A DNA stretch of 64,000 bases from Cypionkella sp049896245 (GTDB lineage: Bacteria > Pseudomonadota > Alphaproteobacteria > Rhodobacterales > Rhodobacteraceae). This document shows positions 34,690 to 43,374 of the stretch, piece by piece. The stretch's first letter is position 1, and each line of letters starts with the position of its first letter. The notes below the pieces were generated by a model. It searched no databases. It saw only the letters and a program-made list of their open reading frames with translations, and was not told the DNA's origin. The DNA lies in NCBI RefSeq assembly GCF_049896245.1, contig NZ_JAFCTX010000011.1, forward strand, positions 75,308-139,307. Reading direction: 5' to 3'. Position numbers and translations under genes: made by a program.

Positions 34690-34741
34690 CGCTCCCTTAC
34701 GGGCGCTCTGCGCTGCAGCGAGAAGCGCCCGCAAGGGAGCG
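34690..34741. terminator. Large hairpin after nadE
   Basis: Arms at 34690-34707 and 34724-34741 pair over 18 bases with one mismatch (CGCTCCCTTACGGGCGCT and AGCGCCCGCAAGGGAGCG). The hairpin stands in the 88-base gap between nadE and ynfA, with no U-run after it. It resembles the long hairpin at 12458-12526 in design but not in sequence. Confidence 0.6.
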
Positions 34742-34765
34742 TCGAGCGCGCCTTAAGGAGAAAAC

Positions 34766-35077
34766 ATGCCGCTTTACGTCCTCGCCGCCCTGCTCGAAAT
34801 CGCTGGCTGCTTCGCGGTCTGGAGTTGGTGGCGGGGGGCCTCGGTGCTGTGGTTGATCCCCGGTGCGATGGGGTTGGCAGGCTTTGCTTATCTGCTTGCG
34901 CTTGCGCCACCGAGCCATGCGGGGCGCAGCTATGCGGCTTATGGCGGGGTGTATATCGCCGCCTCGGTGCTGTGGCTTTGGCTGGTTGAGGGCAGTCGCC
35001 CCGACTGGGCCGACCTTGGTGGTGCTGCTTTGGCGCTTGTCGGCGCGGCGCTGATTTTATGGGGCCCACGTAGCTAA
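34766..35077 (+). CDS. ynfA: YnfA family (UPF0060) membrane protein
   Basis: A 103-residue protein with four transmembrane segments; motifs LAALLEIAGCFAVWSWWR and YAAYGGVYIAASVLWLW fit the YnfA family, which is related to small multidrug exporters. The start ATG follows AAGGAG. Its last bases overlap the convergent PfkB gene by 4 bases. Confidence 0.88.
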   Translation: MPLYVLAALLEIAGCFAVWSWWRGASVLWLIPGAMGLAGFAYLLALAPPSHAGRSYAAYGGVYIAASVLWLWLVEGSRPDWADLGGAALALVGAALILWGPRS

Positions 35078-36027
35078 ATTTCGCTGATTTCGCACTCCGC
35101 CAGCAGGCGTTCGACATCCTGCAAGCGACAGAGCTGCGTTGCATCCGTCGTCACTGCCGCACTGGCCGAGGCCGAGCCATAGGCCAGCGCCAGCGCTGAA
35201 TCCGCGCCGCGCGCAAGGCTGAGAACGAAGCCGGCCACGAAGCTGTCGCCTGCGCCAACCGTGCTGACCACCTGCACTTTGGCCGCCTTGGCAAACACCC
35301 GCCGCCCGGCTTCGGCCATCACCGAGCCATCCGCGCCGCGCGCCACAATCACCCGCCGTGCGACGCCGCATTTAACCAAATCAGACGCAAAATCAGCGCT
35401 TTGCGCGCGGGTTTTTAGGGCGTGTCCTGCAATGCTTTCGGCTTCTTCGCCATCCATTCTCAGCACGAAAAGGCCGGCAATCGGATGGCTGACCGCTTCG
35501 CGCAAGGGCGCGCCAGAGGTGTCCAGCACCACGTTCAGACCGGGCATCGAGCGTGCCAAGCGTGTGGGAAAATCCACCGGAACGCCGGGCGGCTGGCTGC
35601 CCGAAATCACCCCAATCGCCCCCGGTCGGGCCGAGGCGCGCAACAGCATGAATACCCGGTCCTGATCCGCCTCTGACCAAATCGGCCCCGGCAACATGAA
35701 GCGGTACTGACTGCCCGTTTTGGCTTCGGTCACCGTGAGGCTTTGCCGGGTTTCACCGGGAGCGGTGAGCGCCAGAAACGGCACGGATTCGGCGCGGATC
35801 AATCCCGCCAGACGATCCCCGGTCAACCCGCCCAAAGCCACCAGCGCAAGGCTTTCACCACCCAAAGCCGCAATCGCGCGGCTGACATTCAAGCCGCCGC
35901 CGCCGGGATCGAGCAGCGGTTCTGAACAACGCAATTTCTGATCCGGCACCAATTCCGCCACCCCCGTCGCCATATCCAACGCGGGGTTCAGGGTGAGGGT
36001 GAGGATCGGGGTTTGCTGGGAAACCAT
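35074..36027 (-). CDS. PfkB family sugar kinase (1-/6-phosphofructokinase type)
   Basis: A 317-residue ribokinase-fold kinase. It has LTLNPALDMATGV at the N-terminus, the sugar-site PGGGGLNVSRAIAALGG and the catalytic-base motif STVGAGDSFVAGF. This is the layout of PfkB/FruK/LacC hexose-phosphate kinases. No fru or lac genes are nearby, so it is probably 6-phosphofructokinase II or tagatose-6-phosphate kinase; the choice cannot be made here. Confidence 0.85.
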   Translation of the reverse strand: MVSQQTPILTLTLNPALDMATGVAELVPDQKLRCSEPLLDPGGGGLNVSRAIAALGGESLALVALGGLTGDRLAGLIRAESVPFLALTAPGETRQSLTVTEAKTGSQYRFMLPGPIWSEADQDRVFMLLRASARPGAIGVISGSQPPGVPVDFPTRLARSMPGLNVVLDTSGAPLREAVSHPIAGLFVLRMDGEEAESIAGHALKTRAQSADFASDLVKCGVARRVIVARGADGSVMAEAGRRVFAKAAKVQVVSTVGAGDSFVAGFVLSLARGADSALALAYGSASASAAVTTDATQLCRLQDVERLLAECEISEI

Positions 36028-36039
36028 GGGACCTTTGCC

Positions 36040-36615
36040 CTATTCGATGATCTCAATGGTATTCTGAAAAGTGCCTACCTTTTCAGAATTCTTGTCGCGC
36101 AGCGTGGTTTCCAAGACATAGCGGCCGGGGACGATACCCGACAATGTATAGGTCAGATTGGCCTGAAACTCACGGTTCTGATAACGCGAGGTCAGGTCGA
36201 GATTGGCGACCGACGGCAATTCGCCCAATACCTCGCCCGCCTCGGTCATCACCTTCAGATCGACAATGAAACCAATGGTATAAAGCCCATCCCCGCCCGA
36301 GCCATAGCCAAACCCAAACGGCTCGGCATAGATCAGAATCGGCTCATCCAGTTTGAACTTTTCATCCGGGCGCGGGTTGTAGATGCCATATCCCGCAGCG
36401 GGTTGCGTCACCAGAACGGTCTGATGAATACCGATCTCTTTGCTGCTGTCCCACACCGTCGCCAGCAGGGCGTTCGCTGCATCTATCGCCCCGCTGGCGT
36501 TATCGGCGGCCATCAAGGCCTCAATCTCAGCGGCTTTGTCCACGACCGGCCCTGCACCGGCAGGCAGTGCAAGCGCTGTGCCGAGAACAACGGCGGCGAC
36601 GGTTTTGGCAAACAT
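36040..36615 (-). CDS. Secreted protein of unknown function
   Basis: A 191-residue product with a signal peptide (MFAKTVAAVVLGTALALPAG). The mature part seems all-beta in its second half (YQNREFQANLTYTLSGIVPG then YVLETTLRDKNSEKVGTF) and may form an immunoglobulin-like sandwich. I do not recognise a family. It lies 12 bases upstream of the pfkB-like gene on the same strand and may be co-transcribed with it. Confidence 0.7.
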   Translation of the reverse strand: MFAKTVAAVVLGTALALPAGAGPVVDKAAEIEALMAADNASGAIDAANALLATVWDSSKEIGIHQTVLVTQPAAGYGIYNPRPDEKFKLDEPILIYAEPFGFGYGSGGDGLYTIGFIVDLKVMTEAGEVLGELPSVANLDLTSRYQNREFQANLTYTLSGIVPGRYVLETTLRDKNSEKVGTFQNTIEIIE

Positions 36616-36733
36616 CGATCAACTCCCCAATTTCAGATTAAAATCATCACACTGCGCGGGCAGGATACAACTGCCATGATAGAAAGATTTTTACGCGCTG
36701 TCCAAGCGGCAAGCGTGCGGGCGTGTGGATTGT

Positions 36734-37144
36734 TTATTCCCACCACGGATCAATCGCGCCGATTTCGGCGTCGCTCCAGCCAAAATGATGCGCAAGCTCA
36801 TGCACCAAGACATGGGTCACCAGCTCTTGCAGGGTAACATTGCCGCGCTCAATCCATTCATCCAAGATCGGGCGACGGAACAGCCAGATCATATCGGGTT
36901 GAAGCGGTTGATCTAACACGGATTTCTCGGTCAGCGGGATGCCGTCGTAAAGCCCGGTCAGCTCAAACGGGCTTTCGCATCCGAGTTCTGCCAGCATGTC
37001 ATCGCTGGCAAAATCCTCGATCCGCAGCGCGACTTGGCCGGCTGCCAAGCGGTAAGGCTGCGGCAAATCGGCGATGGCGGCGCGGGCGAGGGCCTCGATT
37101 TCTTCGGCAGCGGGGCTGGTCAGGCTGGCATGGGGCGTGGTCAT
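36734..37144 (-). CDS. Zincin-like metallopeptidase family protein
   Basis: A 136-residue protein with the zinc signature HELAHHFGWSD (HExxH followed by downstream Asp) in the C-terminal third, as in the small DUF1025/metallopeptidase family. Family members have a minimal zincin fold; proteolytic activity is unproven. The ATG at 37144 is chosen because the longer frame would run antisense through gltX. It is divergent from gltX with 96 bases between. Confidence 0.8.
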   Translation of the reverse strand: MTTPHASLTSPAAEEIEALARAAIADLPQPYRLAAGQVALRIEDFASDDMLAELGCESPFELTGLYDGIPLTEKSVLDQPLQPDMIWLFRRPILDEWIERGNVTLQELVTHVLVHELAHHFGWSDAEIGAIDPWWE

Positions 37145-37240
37145 GCGCCGCAGCCTAGTCGCCGCGCGGAAAGCTGCAAGGCGATAACTGGACAAATGGT
37201 GGGCCATATGACAGGGAAGGCCGATTGCAGGAGAGCCGAA

Positions 37241-38575
37241 ATGACCGATCGTCCCACGATTACCCGCTTTGCCCCGTCGCCCACCGGCTATATCCATGTC
37301 GGCAATTTGCGCACGGCGCTGATGAACTATCTGATCACTCGCAAAGCTGGGGGGACGTTCATTCTGCGGCTTGATGATACGGATCAGGAACGCTCGAAAC
37401 AGGAATACATTGATGGCCTGCTGTTCGATCTGGATTGGCTGGGACTGCATTGGGACCGGGTGGAGCAGCAATCTCTGCGGTTTGACCGGTATCGCGAGGC
37501 GGCGGATCAGTTGCGCGGCGCTGGTCGTTTCTATGAGTGTTTTGAGTCTCCGGTTGAGCTGGACCTGAAGCGCAAGAAGCAGTTGAACATGCACAAGCCG
37601 CCGGTTTATGACCGCGCATCGCTGCGCATGACCGATGCGGAAAAGGCCAAAGCGCGCGAAGAAGGCCGCGCGGGCTATTGGCGCTTCCGCTTGGATCAGC
37701 AGCGGATTGAGTGGACCGATGGTATCCTTGGGCCGATCTCGATTGATGCGGCGTCGGTGTCTGATCCGGTGCTGATCCGGGCGGATGGACAGATTTTGTA
37801 TACGTTCGCCTCGTCGGTGGATGATATCGACATGGGCGTCACCTCGATCGTGCGCGGGGCGGACCATGTGACCAACACCGCAACCCAGATTCAGATCATG
37901 CAGGCGATGGGTGGCACGCCGCCGAATTTCTCGCACCACTCGCTGTTGACCGGGCCGAAGGGGGAGGAATTGTCCAAGCGTCTGGGCACCCTCAGCCTGC
38001 GCGATCTGCGCGCACGTGGGGTAGAGCCGATGGCGCTTTTGTCGCTGATGGCGCGGCTGGGCTCGTCGAAGCCGGTGGAACTGGCCACGTCGATGCAAGA
38101 CCTGATCGACAGCTTTGATATTGGCAGCTTTGGCCCGGCGCCGACTAAGTTTGATGCCGAAGACCTGTTCCCGCTGACCCGCGCGCATGTGCAAAGCCTG
38201 CCATTGGCAAATGTGGCTGACAAGATCGCGGCGCTGGGTGTGCCAGCGGATAAGGCGGAATTGTTCTGGAACGTCGCCAAGGCCAACATCACCGTGCTGG
38301 CCGATCTGGAGGGCTGGTGGACCTTGTTCCGCGATGGTGCTACCCCGCTCGTCGATGACGAAGACCGCGATTTTGTCGCCCAAGCCTTTGAGATGCTGCC
38401 AGAAGGCCCGTGGACAATCGCGACCTGGGGCGAGTGGACGACGGCAGTGAAAGAGGCGACAGGGCGCAAGGGCAAGACCCTGTTCCGCCCGCTACGCCGC
38501 GCTGTTACTGGGCTGGATGCTGGGCCAGAGATGGCGGATGTGATGCCGTTGCTGCAGAAGCGCCCAAGCCTCTAA
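37241..38575 (+). CDS. gltX: Glutamyl-tRNA synthetase
   Basis: A 444-residue class I synthetase. The HIGH motif is in FAPSPTGYIHVGNLRTA and the KMSKS-equivalent in GEELSKRLG. The ATG at 37241 follows GGAGAG. It charges tRNA-Glu, and in alphaproteobacteria lacking GlnRS often also tRNA-Gln for later amidation. Alphaproteobacteria often carry two gltX copies; whether this is the Glu- or Gln-specific one cannot be told. It is followed by a palindromic terminator facing cobS. Confidence 0.93.
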   Translation: MTDRPTITRFAPSPTGYIHVGNLRTALMNYLITRKAGGTFILRLDDTDQERSKQEYIDGLLFDLDWLGLHWDRVEQQSLRFDRYREAADQLRGAGRFYECFESPVELDLKRKKQLNMHKPPVYDRASLRMTDAEKAKAREEGRAGYWRFRLDQQRIEWTDGILGPISIDAASVSDPVLIRADGQILYTFASSVDDIDMGVTSIVRGADHVTNTATQIQIMQAMGGTPPNFSHHSLLTGPKGEELSKRLGTLSLRDLRARGVEPMALLSLMARLGSSKPVELATSMQDLIDSFDIGSFGPAPTKFDAEDLFPLTRAHVQSLPLANVADKIAALGVPADKAELFWNVAKANITVLADLEGWWTLFRDGATPLVDDEDRDFVAQAFEMLPEGPWTIATWGEWTTAVKEATGRKGKTLFRPLRRAVTGLDAGPEMADVMPLLQKRPSL

Positions 38576-38578
38576 GCC

Positions 38579-38625
38579 TTTCACATTGGCTTAAATATTC
38601 TGGGGGTGCGGGGGCTAGCCCCCGC
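38579..38625. terminator. Repeat with terminator palindrome between gltX and cobS
   Basis: TTTCACATTGGCTTAAATAT, 3 bases after the gltX stop codon, is followed by a GGGGG tract and a perfect 18-base palindrome GCGGGGGCTAGCCCCCGC at 38608-38625. The first part recurs at 826-844. The palindrome suits termination for both convergent genes. Confidence 0.7.
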
Positions 38626-38638
38626 TTCTGGCCTCAAT

Positions 38639-39394
38639 TCAGTGCGCCAAAACCAACCAGCCTGCGACTTCGGCCAACTGCTGCATTGCGCCCAGAACAT
38701 CGCCGCTTTGTCCGCCGATCTGGCGTAGGGCAAGGCGAGCGAAGATGAGTTGCACCACGATCTGGGTTGTTAAAACCAACACGGTGGCCTGCGGCCCGAC
38801 CAGTGCGGCCAAGCCTATAATGACCAGTGCTAAGCCCACTAAAGCGTGGCCCAGTGTAGTGCCTGCGGCGGATTTTCCCATGCCATCGCTGCGCGCGGCG
38901 GGCATCCAGAGCAGTGCAAAGGACAAGCCCGCGCGGCTGGAAATTGCCAGTGCAATCAATGCACACGCCGCAAGCTTTGGGTTGTGCGCCGCCAAAATCG
39001 CCAGCGCCTGCCAGCGCAGGCCCAGCGATAGGATCAGCGCCAACCCGCCATAGCTGCCAATCCGGCTGTCGCGCATGATTTCCAGTTTGCGTGCGCGGTC
39101 GCGTCCGCCGCCAAAGCCATCGGCGCAGTCGGCAAGACCGTCTTCGTGCAAGCCGCCTGTTGCCAGAACACTCGCCGCCAAGGCCAGCCCCGCAGCCAGC
39201 GGTGGGGCTACACCAACCGCCAAAGCCCCGGCCAAAACCGCCGCCGCGATGCCCCCCACCAGCGCACCCGCCAGCGGAAATGCCCAGACTGCAGCACCGA
39301 TGGCTGGGGCTTGGGCCATCCGCCCCGCAGGCAGACGGGTCAGCAGCATCACCGCCAGTTGCACCTCGGCCAGACAGGTGCGCAGGAGGGTCAT
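38639..39394 (-). CDS. cobS: Adenosylcobinamide-GDP ribazoletransferase (cobalamin synthase)
   Basis: A 251-residue membrane enzyme (called CobV in Pseudomonas denitrificans) with about six helices and the metal-binding signature HEDGLADCADGFGGG. It joins adenosylcobinamide-GDP and alpha-ribazole (phosphate) in the last steps of coenzyme B12 assembly. It overlaps cobT by ATGA in a cobU-cobT-cobS operon that is transcribed away from bluF. It should not be confused with the cobaltochelatase subunit also named CobS. Confidence 0.93.
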   Translation of the reverse strand: MTLLRTCLAEVQLAVMLLTRLPAGRMAQAPAIGAAVWAFPLAGALVGGIAAAVLAGALAVGVAPPLAAGLALAASVLATGGLHEDGLADCADGFGGGRDRARKLEIMRDSRIGSYGGLALILSLGLRWQALAILAAHNPKLAACALIALAISSRAGLSFALLWMPAARSDGMGKSAAGTTLGHALVGLALVIIGLAALVGPQATVLVLTTQIVVQLIFARLALRQIGGQSGDVLGAMQQLAEVAGWLVLAH

Positions 39395-40413
39395 GCCCCC
39401 GTAGTCTCAGATTCAGAAACCCCAGCCTCGCCGAAGGTGGCCATGCCGTTGTGACACTCCAACGCCGCGCGCAGGATGCCAAGGGCGAGCGCGGCACCAG
39501 ATCCTTCGCCCAAGCGCATGTCAAACTCCAGCACCGCACGTTTGTTCAAGGCCGCCAGCAGCTTGCGATGCCCCGGCTCGGCGCTTTGGTGGCCGACGAG
39601 GCAGTGATCGAGCAAGGCAGGGTCGGCGGCATACAATGCCGAAGCCGCTGCCGTGCAAATGAAACCATCCAGAATAACCGGAATCCGTGCCGCCCGTGCC
39701 GCCAGCACAGCCCCACAAATCGCCGCTTGTTCGCGCCCGCCCAAGGCCGCCAAAACGCCCATCGCGGTCAGGCCTTTGTGGCGGGCAAGACCGGTCTCAA
39801 TCGCGGCAATCTTGCGCTTGATGCCATCGCTGTCCGATCCGGTTCCGGCCCCAACCCATCCGGCCACATCGCCGCCAAACAGCGCTGAGGTCATTGCTGC
39901 GGCAACGGTGGAATTGCCGATGCCCATTTCACCCAAGATCAGCACATCGGCGCTGACATCCACCGCATTCGCCCCGGCCTGCATGGCAGCCAAAGTCTCG
40001 GCTTCAGTCATAGCGGCGCTTTCGGTGAAATCAGCCGTTGGGCGGTCAAGCTCTAGCGCGATTACCGACAGATCGGCACCATTGGCACGGCAGAGCTGGT
40101 TGATTGCGGCTCCGCCTGCTTGAAAATTGCCGACCATCTGCGCGGTGACGGCCTGCGGATAGGGATTGACGCCTTGGGCGCAAATGCCGTGGTTTCCGGC
40201 AAAAACCAGCGCTTGGGCTTTTGTGATCTGTGGGCGGGCTGTGCCGCGCCAGCTTGCCATGAACACGGCCAATTCTTCCAGCCGCCCCAAAGATCCCGGC
40301 GGTTTGGTCAGGCTGTTTTGCCGCGCAAGGGCTGCATCGGCTGCTTTTGCATCGGCTTGTGGCAGGCTTGCCGCCAGATCGGCGATGGCGGCCAGAGAGC
40401 TCAGTTTCATCAT
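39391..40413 (-). CDS. cobT: Nicotinate-nucleotide:dimethylbenzimidazole phosphoribosyltransferase
   Basis: A 340-residue enzyme (CobU in P. denitrificans) that activates dimethylbenzimidazole as alpha-ribazole phosphate. Motifs are LGEMGIGNSTVAAAM, IPVILDGFICTAAA and the catalytic glutamate region MRLGEGSGAALA near the C-terminus. Two consecutive ATG codons (40413 and 40410) are possible; both overlap the cobU end. The DMB substrate is supplied by BluB encoded at 44331. Confidence 0.93.
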   Translation of the reverse strand: MMKLSSLAAIADLAASLPQADAKAADAALARQNSLTKPPGSLGRLEELAVFMASWRGTARPQITKAQALVFAGNHGICAQGVNPYPQAVTAQMVGNFQAGGAAINQLCRANGADLSVIALELDRPTADFTESAAMTEAETLAAMQAGANAVDVSADVLILGEMGIGNSTVAAAMTSALFGGDVAGWVGAGTGSDSDGIKRKIAAIETGLARHKGLTAMGVLAALGGREQAAICGAVLAARAARIPVILDGFICTAAASALYAADPALLDHCLVGHQSAEPGHRKLLAALNKRAVLEFDMRLGEGSGAALALGILRAALECHNGMATFGEAGVSESETTGA

Positions 40414-40916
40414 TTCACCTTCATTGGCAGGCCCGAGACGGCGAGAATCACCTCATCCGCCTCGGCTGCGATCCATTGGTTCAGGGTGCCCGCCGCATCG
40501 CGAAATGCGCGGGCAAGGGCGTTGTCCGGCACGATGCCCATGCCGACTTCATTGGTGACAAACACCACGGGGCTGGTTTGGCGCGGCAAAGCGGCCAGCA
40601 AAGCCTGCGCCGCCTCGCGCCAGTCGTGATCCCCCAGCATCAGATTGGTCAGCCACAACGTCAGGCAATCGACCAAGCGCGGGCCTTTGCCATTGGTCGC
40701 GGTGAGGGCTGCGATCAGATCCAAAGGTTCGGCATGTGTGATCCATTCAGGCCCCCGCCGCGCTTGATGCTCAGTAATGCGGGCGCGCATTTCGGCGTCC
40801 CAAGCCTGCGCCGTGGCGATGTAATGCGCGGGGCTGCCAATCTGTAAAACGCGATCTTCCGCAATCCGGCTTTTGCCAGAGCGCGCGCCGCCGGTGATCA
40901 GGATGGTTTTGTGCAT
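40410..40916 (-). CDS. cobU: Bifunctional adenosylcobinamide kinase/guanylyltransferase
   Basis: A 168-residue P-loop enzyme (CobP in P. denitrificans): ITGGARSGKSRIAE is the Walker A, TAQAWDAEMRARITEHQARR includes the guanylylated histidine region, and VTNEVGMGIVP is a late motif. It phosphorylates adenosylcobinamide and transfers GMP. The start at 40916 is the only one matching the family; the longer frame overlaps bluF. It is the first gene of the cobU-cobT-cobS unit. Confidence 0.93.
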   Translation of the reverse strand: MHKTILITGGARSGKSRIAEDRVLQIGSPAHYIATAQAWDAEMRARITEHQARRGPEWITHAEPLDLIAALTATNGKGPRLVDCLTLWLTNLMLGDHDWREAAQALLAALPRQTSPVVFVTNEVGMGIVPDNALARAFRDAAGTLNQWIAAEADEVILAVSGLPMKVK

Positions 40917-40983
40917 ATCGGCCCTTGCTCCTTGGCCGATGTCAAAGCAGAAACAGGGCCAGCGCGAAAGGAGAAATGCGACC

Positions 40984-41610
40984 GTGCCTGCTGATGCCCC
41001 GACACAGACCGCGACAGATGCCCCGACAGAACCCGCGACAGATCGCCAAACCGAGATCATGCTGATCCGCCACGCCCCCGCGCTGACCGAGGGGCGAATG
41101 GCAGGGCGGCGCGATGTGGCCGCCGATTGCAGCGATGCTATGGCCTTTGCGGCGCTGCGCGGCGCGGTGGCGGCGGCGGATCATTGGCGGATCAGCCCGG
41201 CGCGGCGCTGTGTGCAGACGGCTGCGGCGCTGTGGCCTGACCTTACGCCAGAGCAGGACGCGCGGCTGTGGGAGCAGGATTTTGGCGCTTGGGAGGGGGT
41301 TCCTTTTACCGAATTGCCGGATTTGGGGATGCTGTCGGGTGCGGCACTGGCGGCGCATCGCCCACCGGAGGGCGAGAGTTTTCTGGATCTTTATGCGCGG
41401 GTGACGCCCGTTTTGCTTGCGGCCGGGTCGCTGGGCGGGCGCATCGTGATCGTCGCCCATGCCGGAGTGATCCGCGCGGCTTTGGGCTTGGCGTTGGGAG
41501 TGCCCGCTTTGGGGCTGGCGTTCCAGATCGCCCCTTTGTCGCTGACCACGATTGTCGCGCTGCCGGGGGGGGCGTTCTCGATTGCGGGCGTCAATCGGAT
41601 GCGGCGATGA
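40984..41610 (+). CDS. bluF: Histidine phosphatase (alpha-ribazole phosphatase type, BluF position)
   Basis: A 208-residue phosphoglycerate-mutase-like phosphatase with the catalytic motif LIRHAPAL and a later VIVAHAGVIR. By context it removes the 5-prime phosphate of alpha-ribazole or cobalamin phosphate, as CobC of Salmonella does. Position corresponds to bluF of the R. capsulatus bluFEDCB operon. The GTG at 40984 is used because AAAGGAG lies 10 bases before it; ATG 40939 and ATG 41059 are alternatives. The N-terminus is a low-complexity Ala/Thr/Asp segment made from a duplicated 24-base unit. Confidence 0.75.
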   Translation: MPADAPTQTATDAPTEPATDRQTEIMLIRHAPALTEGRMAGRRDVAADCSDAMAFAALRGAVAAADHWRISPARRCVQTAAALWPDLTPEQDARLWEQDFGAWEGVPFTELPDLGMLSGAALAAHRPPEGESFLDLYARVTPVLLAAGSLGGRIVIVAHAGVIRAALGLALGVPALGLAFQIAPLSLTTIVALPGGAFSIAGVNRMRR

Positions 41611-42428
41611 GCGTGCAAAGCACCCGCGTGGCGGGGCATTTTGGCGAGTTGTTGCAGGGGCGGATCGGGCGGGATGGCCCGCTGGCGCTGGTGACATTGC
41701 CGTGTGATGCGCTGGGGGTGACGGCAAGCCTTGTGACGGGGCAGGCGTTTTCGATCACCAAAGCCAGCGCCGCCATCATACCCGAAGAACGGGCGGTCAA
41801 GCTGCTAACTCTGTTAGATCTTTCGATCTCGGGTCGGGTGGGCTTCACGGCAGAGATGCTGCCTGGCGGTGGCGCGGGTGTCTCGACGGCTGCCTTGGTG
41901 GCGCTGGCACGTTTGGCGGGCTGGCAGGGGGATGCGATAGCTCTGGCGCGGGCCTGCATCGGGGTGGAAGGGGCGTCGGACCCATTGATGCTGCCGCTGC
42001 CGTCGCAGATACTTTGGGCCTCGCGTCAGGGCGAAATTCTTGCCACCATGCCGCCGCCGCCCGCGATGGAGATCATCGGTGGATTTTTCGGCCCACCGCG
42101 CCGCACTGACCCGCAGGATGTGGATTTTCCCGATATTGCGGATCTGATCCAGCAATGGCGAGGCGCCGCCACTGCCCGCGATCTGCCACGCATCGCGGCT
42201 CTGGCCAGCCTCTCGGCAAGCCGCACCTTGGCGCATCGCGGGACGCAAAGTGATCCCATCGCGTCGCTTGCAGCAGACCTTGGGGCCTTGGGTTATGTCA
42301 TTGCCCATACCGGGGCGGCGCGTGGACTGATCTTCGCGCCCGGTGAGGTTCCGCAGCAAGCCAGCGTCGCTTTGCACGCGGCAGGTCTGCGCGGTGTCGT
42401 GCAGTTTCTGGCCGGGGGGGGCAGATGA
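41607..42428 (+). CDS. bluE: L-threonine kinase (PduX/BluE type, GHMP family)
   Basis: A 273-residue GHMP-fold kinase; the ATP loop is LPGGGAGVSTAALVALARLA near residue 90. In the bluFEDCB operon order this is BluE, shown in Rhodobacter to make L-threonine phosphate for the aminopropanol linker of cobalamin. The product is decarboxylated by CobC encoded two genes downstream, which closes the pathway. It overlaps bluF by ATGA and cobD by ATGA. Confidence 0.82.
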   Translation: MSVQSTRVAGHFGELLQGRIGRDGPLALVTLPCDALGVTASLVTGQAFSITKASAAIIPEERAVKLLTLLDLSISGRVGFTAEMLPGGGAGVSTAALVALARLAGWQGDAIALARACIGVEGASDPLMLPLPSQILWASRQGEILATMPPPPAMEIIGGFFGPPRRTDPQDVDFPDIADLIQQWRGAATARDLPRIAALASLSASRTLAHRGTQSDPIASLAADLGALGYVIAHTGAARGLIFAPGEVPQQASVALHAAGLRGVVQFLAGGGR

Positions 42429-43366
42429 GTTTTGCCGCGATGATGCTGGTGGCAATGGTGTTGGACAGTCTGATCGGCTGGCCTGCGCGGCTTTACGCGG
42501 TGATCGGCCATCCGGTGACATGGATCGGCGCGCTGATCCGCTGGCTTGATCTTTCGCTAAACCACGATTCTGCACGCGAAAGGTCGCGCCGGATGGCAGG
42601 GATGGCGACGGCGCTGGTGGTGATCGGCGTCACGGGCGGTGTGGCGTGGGCGTTGCAATGCGCGCTGCCGGCGGGCTGGCCGGGCATTGTGATCGGCGGT
42701 GTGCTGGCTTGGCCGCTGCTGGCACTGCGGTCGATGTACGTCCATGTCGCGGCGGTGATTTCCCCGTTGCAAAGCAACGATTTGGAACAGGCGCGCTTTG
42801 CGGTCTCGATGATCGTCGGGCGCAATGCTGCCGTGTTGGATCAGGCTGGCGTGGCGCGGGCGGCGATGGAATCTCTCGCAGAAAACACCTCGGATGGCAT
42901 TGTGGCCCCACTGTTTTGGGGCGCGATTTTGGGTCTGCCGGGTATCGCCGCCTACAAAGCGATCAACACGCTGGACTCGATGATTGGCCACCGCACGCCA
43001 CGGTTTGAGGCGTTCGGCTGGGTCTCGGCCCGTATCGACGATCTGGTCAATCTGATCCCGGCGCGACTGACGGGGGCGGTGTTTGCGCTGGTCTCCACCG
43101 CGCCGCGAAAGGCGGTAAACGTTATGTGGCGCGATGCTGGTCTGCACCGCTCGCCCAACGCGGGCTGGCCAGAGGCCGCGATGGCCGCTGGCCTTGGCGT
43201 GCGGCTGTCCGGCCCGCGCGTTTATGCCGACCGCGTGGCGGAGGAGCCTTGGGTCAACGCGGACGCCCCAGATCCGACCCCCGCCGATCTGCAACGAGGC
43301 CTTGCGCTTTATGTCCGGGCGATGTTTGTGCTGGGCGCAGCGCTGCTCGGTTTGGCGCTGGTCTGA
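42425..43366 (+). CDS. cobD: Adenosylcobinamide(-phosphate) synthase CobD/CbiB
   Basis: A 313-residue inner-membrane protein with about five to six helices. Motifs GHPVTWIGALIRW, ENTSDGIVAPLFWG and INTLDSMIGHRTPRFE are diagnostic. It attaches (R)-1-amino-2-propanol phosphate to the propionate of adenosylcobyric acid. It overlaps bluE by ATGA; CobC follows 8 bases after the stop. Corresponds to bluD. Confidence 0.93.
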   Translation: MSFAAMMLVAMVLDSLIGWPARLYAVIGHPVTWIGALIRWLDLSLNHDSARERSRRMAGMATALVVIGVTGGVAWALQCALPAGWPGIVIGGVLAWPLLALRSMYVHVAAVISPLQSNDLEQARFAVSMIVGRNAAVLDQAGVARAAMESLAENTSDGIVAPLFWGAILGLPGIAAYKAINTLDSMIGHRTPRFEAFGWVSARIDDLVNLIPARLTGAVFALVSTAPRKAVNVMWRDAGLHRSPNAGWPEAAMAAGLGVRLSGPRVYADRVAEEPWVNADAPDPTPADLQRGLALYVRAMFVLGAALLGLALV

Positions 43367-43374
43367 GGGGGCAG

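Noticed and set aside
37145..38383. Upstream extension of the metallopeptidase frame
   Set aside because: It is antisense to gltX and has no similarity to the family; the ATG at 37144 gives the normal length.
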